Positions 1 to 10,400 of a stretch of DNA of 24,539 bases are shown here, piece after piece (position 1 is the first letter of the stretch; each line of letters begins with the position of its first letter). The translations under genes and the position numbers were made by a program. Origin of the DNA: Ophiothrix spiculata (lineage: Eukaryota > Echinodermata > Ophiuroidea > Amphilepidida > Ophiotrichidae); assembly GCA_000969725.1 (NCBI GenBank), contig JXSR01S017022.1. One strand, given 5' to 3'. A model generated the notes under the pieces. The model had not been told where the DNA came from. It made no database searches and was given only the letters and a program-made list of their open reading frames with translations.

Positions 1-201
1 AAGTCATCACCAGCGTTAACCAAGGGAGTACTGTGTGTAGGATGAATACTAGGTGATCGAGTAGGCGATCGATCACCATCAACACTATCAGTCGATGAAT
101 GTGAATCACTACCCGGGCTAGCCATGGCTTTTGCTAGCGTATCGAACGGGTTGTTGTCAGCCGGGATGCCCTGTACAGTTTGCACTGACACAGTTGGGTC
201 C
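1..201 (-). CDS. NR2C (TR2/TR4)-like nuclear receptor segment, partial, runs off the window edge
   Basis: An open minus-strand frame runs from an ATG at 201 to the window edge without a stop (66 complete codons). The product starts MDPTVSVQTVQG and contains FDTLAKAM, followed by a Ser/Asp/Pro-rich stretch with SIH and STPLV. Human NR2C1/NR2C2 carry a conserved FDTLAKALN, followed by a Ser-rich linker with SIH and STP, just before the ligand-binding domain. The order and spacing match, so homology to this hinge region is my inference. These receptors are orphan transcription factors acting in the nucleus. An in-frame TAA lies directly before the ATG, so either this ATG starts the protein or a weak acceptor inside it (AG before codon 7, or before GGC at codon 13, ACTGTACAG) begins an internal exon. 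I saw no zinc-finger exons in the window. It could instead be an unrelated low-complexity N-terminus. Confidence 0.45.
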
Positions 202-568
202 ATTTAGCTATTCAATATGATAAATTCCAAGCACAAAATTTCAGAGTTTTTTGCAGAAACGATACCTCAAATTAAAACTTATGTTGCTCTGTGTATGCTA
301 GATGTCCATTTCATCAAATATCTGCTACTTGGCCGTGTGATTACAGCTAAAAAACAAAATTTGTCTTGCCCGCTTGTATTTGCGTGTTCACTCCGCCATT
401 ATCCGATCCAAAGTACTGACAAGTAATACATTTACTGGCTTGTCACATTCTGCTTTTGCTTCTGCTTCTGATACTTCGCAACATTTGAACAAAGCGTGAA
501 GGGATTTGAAATCTAGAATATGTGACTGAAACGATGTTGGGAACAATCAGGGGTACAATACCCTACTC
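202..568. other. Non-coding stretch between the NR2C-like segment and a SINE
   Basis: There is no convincing coding sequence on either strand. The 69-codon plus-strand frame at 217-426 has no recognisable motif, no supporting splice sites and ordinary AT-rich composition, so I treat it as chance. If the ATG at 201 is a true start, this stretch would hold the 5' untranslated region and promoter. I see no clear TATA box or initiator to support that. Confidence 0.4.
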
Positions 569-863
569 TTCACGATACTGACTGCGACTGCATGTACAGG
601 TATGACTCTTCTGTACATGGGACCGACGGCTTTACGTCCCCTCCGAAGGACAACGATCTCTCATGAAATATCCGCCCAACTCTAAATACTTCATGTAAGG
701 GGCGGAGTAGATCGAATATTTGTCCCAATGCTCCCACCAAGTCAGATAAACATCTTAGCAAAGATTTGAGATTCCACTCCGGCAAGGCAACCCTTCCCAG
801 GAATCGAACCCGGCCCCAATGCATGTGAGGCGAGATTTCTAACCACTACACTACGGCACCCCT
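560..863 (-). mobile_element. tRNA-Val-derived SINE
   Basis: Read on the minus strand from about 863, the element opens with CCGTAGTGTAGTGGTTAG (box A type) followed by CGCCTCACATGC and then GGGTTCGATTCC (box B type). This is the layout of a tRNA-Val gene with CAC at the anticodon position, so the head is a degenerate tRNA promoter for RNA polymerase III. A tRNA-unrelated body of about 220 bp follows. The body ends near 560-605 with a short hairpin, CTGTACATG pairing with CATGTACAG around an 11-base loop. A fragment of the same tail occurs at 11836-11884 in the same orientation, which supports a dispersed family. The 84-codon frame inside it is a by-product. Confidence 0.8.
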
Positions 864-1186
864 CTTTCGCAACGAAGTCACAATGTTGTGATTGCACAGT
901 TTAATTTGTTCATGTTGTGACCATTACATCCCCACAGACACTTTAAACTAGCTTTATCCAACTCTTCTAAAAATAAACACATGCTTATTTATCTTCTCTC
1001 AATTAAATAGGTGATTGCTTCGATGGACTGATTTCTAACAGCTAGTTTAGACCCATTTTTCATTTCTTACACATTCCTAGGTCTACATATTAACCATATT
1101 ATCCATATTTAAGACACATCCTCAAATGAAAACGATACATATTTCAATAAAATGGTCAGAACTACAAAAAGTTCAAAAGAATGTAA
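864..1186. other. Intergenic or intronic sequence, nothing recognised
   Basis: AT-rich sequence without an open frame of useful length, repeat or splice-site pair that I could support. I looked here on the minus strand for the next attractin exon (phase 0, cysteine-rich) and for nuclear-receptor zinc-finger codons and found neither. Confidence 0.4.
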
Positions 1187-1272
1187 GCTATCTATTATAG
1201 GTGTGCATTTATCTGAACACAAACAAAATAGCCACATTCCAGAGCACAGTCACAAAAATAATCATTGAAAGA
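1187..1272 (-). pseudogene. Decayed duplicate of the attractin PSI exon
   Basis: On the minus strand this segment aligns base for base in blocks with the exon at 1353-1468, for example GACTGTG, then TGTGGCT, and DNA for DKC followed by CCTATA..GATAGC. Read in the matching frame it gives DYFCDCALECGYFVC, compared with DYCGDCVLQYGCGWC in the intact exon, then shifts by two bases before DKCTPIIDS. It keeps several cysteines but has lost others, carries a frameshift, and has neither a plausible acceptor upstream nor a GT donor at the equivalent site. It lies in the orientation and position of a tandem exon duplication just downstream of its parent. It is unlikely to be spliced into the mRNA. Confidence 0.7.
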
Positions 1273-1352
1273 ATATATACCCAAATGCATCCTGCCCACA
1301 TATTTTAGAATTCAAACTTTTGGGGCTAAATTGCCTTTCATTATACACTTAC

Positions 1353-1468
1353 AGGTGATGGGCCTGAAGGACAGCTATCTATAGGTTTACATTTATCTTC
1401 ACACCAGCCACAGCCATACTGCAGCACACAGTCACCACAGTAATCCTGCTTGGAACACTCTGGCTCAA
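1353..1468 (-). CDS. Attractin-like exon 9 of those visible: second PSI-like module
   Basis: Acceptor TTTTCAG ends at 1469 and the donor GTAAGTG starts at 1352. The exon enters with two bases completing a codon and leaves in phase 0, giving 38 codons. The peptide has the PSI spacing CSKQDYCGDCVLQYGCGWC, then CKPIDSC. It corresponds to the human attractin segment CDQHTDCYSC...CHWC. The next exon must begin in phase 0 at lower coordinates, but none was recognised between here and the window edge. Confidence 0.88.
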
Positions 1469-4400
1469 CTGAAAACAAAATAATTCAAAAGTGTTCATTC
1501 CAAATATGTAATAAAATTATTACTCATTATTTTTTCTTTTGATATTCCTCATCCCCCTCCCCCAATTCTTTACACTTCTTTGTTTAAAAACAATCTCTTG
1601 AAAATCTGTATGTCTAACAATGAATGGTTTTCCTCGATTTAAGCCTGGGATTTTTCACACCCCCAATATCACGAGACAGGCCAGTTGATAAAAACGAGGA
1701 AAAGCATCGTAAAGTTGGGGTAATGGGTCTAAAATGGGCTCAAAATGAATGAAAAAGCTAAAAGTTTAGCAAATGAACATTTTCAAAAACAAGGAAATCA
1801 GCTGAAAAGAGGAACTCTCACGTCCCTGTTTTATTGCAGTGATGTGTAAGAGGGGCAGTTGATTTCATCCTCGATCCTGCTACATTTTGTGTTTTATTTT
1901 GTTGACAAAAAACAATTTGTGTGCTCACTCACCTGGGTCTGGGTCTATACAGAGAGCTTTGGTATAATTATATAGTGTGTATTCTGACTGGGGAACACAT
2001 ATTCTATCAACTTGATTCCAAGCACATGACAAGCCAGGACTGCCTATAATACAGAGTGTCTCATTGTCTAATGCACTGCAATAACCTGAAAAAAAACCAC
2101 AAAAGAATTATATTATATTATATATATCAGCAACACGTTTGAGTCATATGATTTAGTGGAACACTGTGGTTAGCGAATCAGACTCGTAATTGAGAGGTTG
2201 TGGGTTCAAGCCTTGATCTGGCCACCACAGTGTCAAGTCCTTGAGCAAGATTATGTATCTACCTTGTTCCTCCCTGACCATGTGACAGAAATGGATATCT
2301 TTATTCCAAGAGTGCTGGGAAGGTAAATCAGCATACTTTTTTTTGGGGGGGGGGGAGTAGAGTGGCGTACCTCAACAAACATACTCAATATAGTGAAGTT
2401 TGGCCAAAACACTTAAAAAAGGAAATATAGGAACACCGCCTGGTTCCAAAGTGGCTTCAGTTTTGAGTTTACCATTACCTCAAGCATTACCTCATATAAT
2501 ATTAAACCCTTCTGAACCTGACTTCTTTTTAAGTTTGCTAGGAATCAATAAAGAATAACAACTCACTGCAATCTTGCTGTTGTGCACTTTGGTGATATCT
2601 TAAAAAGCATTTTGACAATGATTGATAATCATTCAATTCAGAGAAAAGGCACTGCCAAATTTGAACAGTTTTCCTCAAAAACCTTGATAGTGTCTCAAGA
2701 GCTCAGCATAATACTTGATGATAAAAAACATGCAAAATGATAGCGTTCATAAACTACACTTTTGAATATATCATCCCACTTCAAAATCAGGTAAATAATA
2801 CATATAAAAGAAGAACTACTTGAGAATGCTATTCAATTGTTTTGTTTTCTCAGATTTGTATATCCCAATCCATTAACCATAAAGTAATATCAATTATACC
2901 ATTCAGACAGTGTGGGAGCGGAGGAGTCAATGAATCTGCTTAACATTTATCTTACCCTTATATATATATCTGACCTCAATTATAAAAATATAAGCATATA
3001 TACACTTGAACTTCATAATTGTATAATAGTAAAGAAACACTACAGGTTATGATGAAGTGAAAATAAAAATAAATTCTCATAATTAGGCTTTTGTAAAATG
3101 TTTTTTATCTGTTAGCTCTATTCAAAACGCTGCAAATTAGGAGTAAATTTCACGATTCATTCTTTAAAAGCAGAAATCGTCCCAGTCTTCAACATAACAT
3201 CTTAATGAATTCAGGGATTATTTCCCACAAACATAGCATGACGTTCTGACCGCACACCACAGTCATATCATCTTATCATATTTATTCATTTCCATCAGTC
3301 CAAACCTAAATCATTAGTTGGATTGGACAAGTAGATACGATACCTGTGACTTGAGCTAGTTTGAAGCACAGAAGATAGCTGTATATTCCAATTATCATAC
3401 AATCAACACAGTCTGTTGTCATATTTATGGCTCATATCTACAGTCTGGACACAAAAGTCCTGACCTCACACTCCCCACCCCCTCCAGAAAACACTGATCA
3501 TAGAAATAAACTTGACTTTAATGCCAGTTTGAAGCACAGACAATGGATGTGCATTCAACCCTAGCCTTTAACACAACTTCTTGTTATACTACGAGCTTGT
3601 TAACGTTAGACAAGATAAGACATAGCACTTTCTTGTTTGTCTACATAATACATGATGTTACATTAATCAACTGATATAACTGTGAAATTTTGTCAAACAC
3701 AGCAGGGATAATAGTAAGATGCCTAAGCCAGCCTTATGATTTAAGTGCAATTTATGATTGTGATATGATTAACCCTTATTTCATATTATTTATAGGTCCA
3801 GTTCAGGCTTCACACCCAAAGAACCCCCCCCCCCAATTCCCTCCACCTCGCAAATTTATTTCTAATTGTGAAAGCAACATAAATTATATAAGCATTTCAG
3901 CTTGAATATCCAATTTGAAGCATGAAAGATGGATGTGAATTCCAAGACATTTAATTCCCAATCTTCTACATATCCTCTTGTCACATTCAAGGTCCGATAA
4001 CTATACAAAACAAGTAAAAACCCACTAATAACACCCTCCCCTTGAACCAGGCCTCATGACTTGAATTAGCTTGAAGCACAACAGTTGGAGGTGTACTCCA
4101 GTCCCAACCTTCAACTCAGCATCTTGCCACATTCAGGCTCTTTAACTAGACAATACAAGTAAAAGTCTTATTCAAGGCTCACTAGCAACAGACAAGACAC
4201 AACATTGTATTGACTTGTTTGTTTTCATAATGAATGCTGTTATGTTAACCTATTTATCAAATTATGTCAAGGATGAAATGTTCTGGAAAACCTGTGATGG
4301 ATGGTAAGTAATTTTAACAGCAGTGGATGATATACAAAGGTAGTTCTCATATTAACAAATATTTATGTGGGCCTGTCAGGCTTTTCATTGTAAAACAAGA

Positions 4401-7400
4401 AAATGAAGTTAGAAATTTGAATCGGTACTCGTCACCATCTTGACATCGTGCATGAGGCCAAGTTATTTTACCACAAGTCATGCTTTTTTTGAAAAAATAC
4501 TTTGCAGGTAGTCCAAGCTTGTTGCATCTACAATGGCTGCCATATGCTTTATTTATTTAACACCTTGTCACCTTTGTCTCCCTATTTCAGTTTGTACACA
4601 CATTTCTAAGGGTCAATTAGGCAGAAAGGGTACCCATGTGTAATTATTTTTATTTTAAATGCGACCATTTTTTTCCAAAAATTAAGGGCTCATAAATTCT
4701 TGTAAAATCTGATGAATAATTTCAACACTTACCTGGTTCAAATGTGAGTAAATCTTGCAGAAGAATCCCATTGAAACCACTATACACATAAATATTATCT
4801 CTATAGCTATACATTGCATGGCCGTAGCGGGACACATCTCGATATAAATCACCTGGATCTGGGATTACTGCCCAACTGTTACAATCTGAAAAGGGGAAAA
4901 AATTATAGATTTTGACAAACACAATTGTTGAATATCAAAATAACTTTAAGGTTACAATGGAAAACACTTTAGCTTTCTAGATCTTCTTGCAAAATTTATT
5001 TTCTTCACTCCATATGCACAGACTCTGTTTCAAATATTTCAAGACTTCAAATAGTAACCATTCCATAAACCACATATTTGTGGCAAGATATGCTTGTTTG
5101 GGCAAAGTCTTTTCCTAAGGTAGCAGTCAAACACTTTCATTCGAACACAAATTATTTTACAAAATGATCAATTGAAACGATGGTGGTAAGTGGTACTTCC
5201 AAGCATAGAACTCTTTGATAAAATTATCCCAACAGCTCAGTTAGCCGAGCCACTTCGCATAAGCAAGATCGAGGTGTTACTAAGGCAAAGCTAAATGTTT
5301 AAAGGAAAATTTATCAATAATTACTTAAACACAATTGAATTTCCCTTTTCCTGAACAGAAATAAAATTCCACTTTATCATCATTGAAAGTGCAATGAACA
5401 TGAAATATTGTACTCAATCATTGATAAAGTTAAAAGCTTTACCCCAGCCCCTAGCTGTATTAGCATTAGGAACAATACAGCTGTTATCATGTTAAGATAA
5501 AACATACATTTATCAAAACAAAAAACACTATAAATGGGAGAATATAAAGACTTCCATTATTATCTTGGAAATGGGAGAATATAAAGACTTCCATTATTAT
5601 CTTGGAACATTAGTTCTTCTTAAAACCACTTCTTAATTGTACGAATTATGAATAAAAGCATTTCCATCGTTATCTTTGAACATATGCGCATACTTAACAC
5701 GTACCTATATCATAAGCAAGAAAATCACTGGAGTAACACTTTGCCCCGGTGGATTTGATAGAATCTACATGAGTGTTGCCACCATAAACAAACATTTTAT
5801 TTTTGTGTAAAATTGCTGTGTGTAGGAAGCGTGGTGAGTTGCTGGAGGCTAAAATACCCCTGAAACAACAAAAGAAAAATAGCATTTAGTGTAAAGATTA
5901 ATATTAATAACAAACTGAATTCAACCCAAAACATTTTCTCTTGTAATAAAAAGGTTTTTTGAAAAATGGAAAAATGTTTGAATTGAAATTCAAAGCACAA
6001 ATAATTGTCTGTTTTACTATATATGTTGAAGTTCAATAAGAATGGTTATGCATATTAGTCAGTAGTTGGAAATACTTCTAAAAATGCAATAAAATCAATA
6101 AACTTTGGGGAAAGTTGAACTTCACTTTGGTGATTGTGGCTAATGCAAGGGACTTCAGAGCATTGACCTTGAAGAAATATATTACGCTCTTGAAAATGTT
6201 TCAGTTGCTAGAATCTGGATAAATCTAAATAAATATCAATTGCACAAGCTGTTGGAATATATGTGGTAAAGTGTTAAATATGGAAAGTATTGTTTTTTGA
6301 CATGATTGTAATATCTACAAATAATGTATCTTAAAAACTTACCAATGTTGAGTTGCAGGATTATAAACTAATAAATCATCTGATAGTATATGTTGTGTGA
6401 CAGCTTGCAGTTTGTATCCTCCGTGTACATATATTCTCTTGCGATCTGCGTCGTAAACACTAGAATGGCCGTAAGCGCCTTTTACTTGCACACCCTTTGT
6501 TCTCACAATTTCCCACTTTTGTTCCACTGAAATGGAAAGAGAGAATGAAAGTGAGAAATGCACCCACAAGTCTTCTATTATTTTCTTTTTTTACAACACA
6601 TGTTTTGATATTACAACATTAAGTTTTCTTATCAATTGCATAAGCTGTAAGAAGATGTGAGGCAAAATTTGTTATTAAAATGGTAAGCGATATGTGAATG
6701 GGTTGCAACTTTTTTAATGCCCCAAATCTGACAAGAACAATAAGTCTTGATTTACAAATTTGGTCTTTCAGGGCATATTGCTAAAACTTGTCAAAAATAC
6801 TTATTTGTTTTGAATTCCTGAACGATACAGTACTTAAATATGCATTTTTTCCTTAATTGGTTCAAACTATCAGATGTGGCAATTTCCAAACATACAGACA
6901 ACAAAACATAAAACACATAACCAGCTTTTTAAGTTGTAGAAGGAAGACCTTATTACCTCTCCCATATCTCCACCACATCCCTAGGAACAAGTTTTTAGGT
7001 CAGTAAGCATGAAAGAGGTTTAAGAGTTAGACCAAGTTTAAAGTTAGACCTGGTTAGGTGAAATATTGTTTCACAGCTAAATATATTTTCCTTGACCATT
7101 ATTGTAATATTTTGTGTTGTTTGTAAGATTCATTGTTTAAAACTCAAATTTTAAACGGTCATATCACTAGTTGCAGTTCAAAAATTCTACAAAAGGTCAT
7201 TTGTAGCAGTATTAATTTTGACTTAGAACAAGTGTAACTTTGAAACCCGGTCTAAATCTTAAACCTCTTTTGTTCAAAGTCTTCAATCCACAATGCATTG
7301 TTAGAGGGAACATGATAACATCTCTAATATATGTCAGTACAGATCATAATGCTGGTACATTTACAATGCTTTAGCTGCAACTTTCGTTTACTTGATTTAG

Positions 7401-10400
7401 ATTTCTCATCAAAGGTTATCTATATTGCATGGCATGGCTGTTCTTACCCTTAGCTAATATCATTAAACCTGTAAACAGGGAGTGATGTGCGATAAATCAT
7501 TACTAAGTTCAAAAGGTGACCTAAGTAATAATTTATTACATTTATCTCACTAAACATTGTCCGCATCCCTAATTAACGTTTGTCGTTATAGGATTGAACA
7601 GAATCTTGGATTTGGTCTGAAAACCTTAAATAAACTTAATTTGGCACTTAATGACAATGTCAACTGGACTTGATAATTCAATTTATAACTGATGTCAACC
7701 CATTATTTTAGGAAAATGTCTAGTCTGTAACTCAGCAACTGAAAATTAATTCCATATGAAAGTAGACATATCTAGAAGCTGATTTACATGTTGAATAAGA
7801 TGGTTATATCAGTTTTTGATCAAACTTTGCAAATGTTCTGAAGCCTGAATACAATTTCCCAAAGTGCCATTATAATTTTCTTTAAAGATCTAGGAACAAA
7901 TGTCCAGTGTTGGTTTTTGAATTTTGTTTTAATATTTCAAATATTGTTGAAAAGAGGTAAAATATGAGTGACAGAGTTTTGGGTACAAGTGGTCACTTTG
8001 GGACTACTTTTAGCAATATTTCAAAAATCACAACAAGAATTAAACATTTGATAAAACTAACCCTGGGAATTTTTTATATACTAAGAAGTAAAAAAGCTCA
8101 AAATCTCCCCTCCCCTCCACATTTTCATATGGATTTTAATTTTCAGTTGTTGCCCAAAACTTTTCAAAAGATGATTGGTTGACATCAGCTTAAATAAATA
8201 AATGGGGGAGGGGGAGTTCCAGGTCCAAATCCTGGTTAAGGCTGGGATTTCTTGTCTTGTTCCTTTGCAAAAGGAAAGAATACACATTTGTCAGGGAGTG
8301 ACATACATTCACAAAATAAATAAAATATGATTGTGACTTACAAAGGTTGTACTCCTGTACAAAATCTACATAACCAAACTCAGGACTATAACCAAACAGT
8401 GTGATCATGATGTCTCCTATCACATGTGCCGTGTGCCCTTCCACCGCAACCGCTTTATTATGAGTTGTGTTATGCCATGTCAAGGTGATCGTATCAAACA
8501 CTAGGATGTCATTCACTACCATCTCGCCGCTTAATGAACCGCCGTAAACGTAAATTAAATTCTGTGAATGAAGCAGAAGGCAGTTATTATTAGTTTTGTT
8601 GACATTGTGCATATAATGATACTACGTATACTTGCTACTATATTTCATAGCAACGTCATGAACAAAGTGTCTACATTGATGGGCGATATGATGTTGGCTG
8701 GGTTAAAAAATTCAAAATGCTTCATCCTTAATCTTTTTTTAAAAATAAAAAAATGCATTATGAATTAAAATCTTTGATACATTTGAGAAGCATGATGTCA
8801 CAAAATTTGTATTTTTGCATTTCAGAATTTTCATGAACGTGTTTTATTAGAACATGATAACAAAACCTTCAAGCACCAAATTTGAGATGAGTTTGTTCAA
8901 GGTGGTCCAAGACAAGATTGTATGAATACCATATCAGCCGGTTCATAACTGATTGGAACCAGCTAAATGTACCAAATGCACACACATGTACTTTCCACTG
9001 CTTATACATGTGGAATTAAATTGGTATCCCAAATTTAATTCAACAAACTGCAATATTAAACTGAAAAAGTATAAAACTTTGGGTCAAATCAATTGGAGGG
9101 TATCAATGTAGGCAGCACCCTGTTGGTAGGATCTTATAGCATGATTTGAATAAATGAGGTTGAAAGGTTTCCAAGGATAAAGGAGTTAGAGCTCATAATG
9201 AATTTCTCTGTACTTCAATCATTTCACATTCCATTTTTATAATAAGTGACAAAGGTTCATCAGGAAAATAAGTTGCATCATCATTAACATATATACTGTT
9301 GTAATACTTATATGTATAAGGTACCTCACACTTCCGTTTAATGCATACATATTGTTGTAACACTTAAGGTACCCAACATTTATGTTCAAGCATTTTTATC
9401 ACCTTTACATACAACCACTGAATATAACCACATCCAAGCAAACAAAAAATATTTGCACCATTTCAAAATGGTAATTGAATAATTGATTTTCCTTTTCCAT
9501 CATTTACATTTCCGCAAAGTCGTTAAAAAATTCCCAAATGGAATTTTTGAATGAAATTTAGAGGATTTGCATAGAGCTCTAAAATAAATTTAGATATATT
9601 CTGGTGCGATATTCTAAAACCACATGTCAGCAACAAAGAAGAGTAGAATTGGTGAAATAGAATTCAGAATTGGAAAAATTGAAGAAATTTTATGCTAGTA
9701 AAAATTTTAGGGGCAAGATAAAAGCCATATGTTGGTCATGGTATTCTACCTTTTCACTATTTAAATATTGAACAGTCTCTGTTTAAAAATTATCACATTC
9801 TGACACAATGATCTTAAAAAATGGATTGCAAGTATTCCATATGCAATTTTGTTTTTCATTTGTCATCTTGTAAATATTCAATCAGTATCTGATTAATTAA
9901 CATCTTTATTTTAGAAATCCATTATGTAATTGTAGACACTCAAAAGTTAAAATGCTTTACTAAAATGGTGCAGATAAACAGAATCTTTTCTCTTTTGCAA
10001 ATTCCTGATATATATTTGCTATGATGTATCAGGGATTGAACACACCTTTTCAAATGAAGTAAGAACTTTACACATTGTTGACATATTAGTCAATTAAATA
10101 ACACTTGTTCTTGATTTTACAAGACTTTCCCTGAAAGAAAATCATTATAGCAAATTAACCTAAATTCACTACTTCAAATTCAGAATGCCGTCTTGGTGAA
10201 AACCAAAACCTTAAAAAGAAATTCCTCTTCAAGAAGACGCGGAAACGTTAAATGCCTTGAAGCCACAATTTGTCAGCATTATTACTCAGCTTGACAGCTT
10301 ATGTATGCGCCCGCTTATTAAAAAACTAACATTTGGAGAAGCACAATTATATTATTGGATTCTACGAGCTATCATAATACTCTGTATTGCAATATTTATT

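Larger units (their letters stand above)
2086..4732 (-). other. Intron between kelch blade 6 and the first PSI exon
   Basis: A 2647-bp intron. It contains a tRNA-Met-like SINE (2154-2370) and a set of diverged local repeats (3348-4275), with an 11-base C run at 3824-3834. The 71-codon plus-strand frame at 3690-3905 runs through the repeats and C tract and is not a gene. Confidence 0.75.

Noticed and set aside
217..426. 69-codon plus-strand open frame
   Set aside because: No motif, no splice or promoter support; consistent with chance in AT-rich sequence.
570..824. 84-codon minus-strand open frame
   Set aside because: It lies wholly inside the tRNA-Val-like SINE and has no protein features.
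3690..3905. 71-codon plus-strand open frame
   Set aside because: It passes through local repeats and the C11 tract and has no domain.
5233..5280. tRNA-like string CAGCTCAGTTAGCCGAGCC
   Set aside because: Resembles a box A, but no box B follows at the right distance and no stems form.
8216..8240. Box B-like AGGTCCAAATCCTGG
   Set aside because: No box A upstream and no SINE body match; probably chance next to a G-rich tract.
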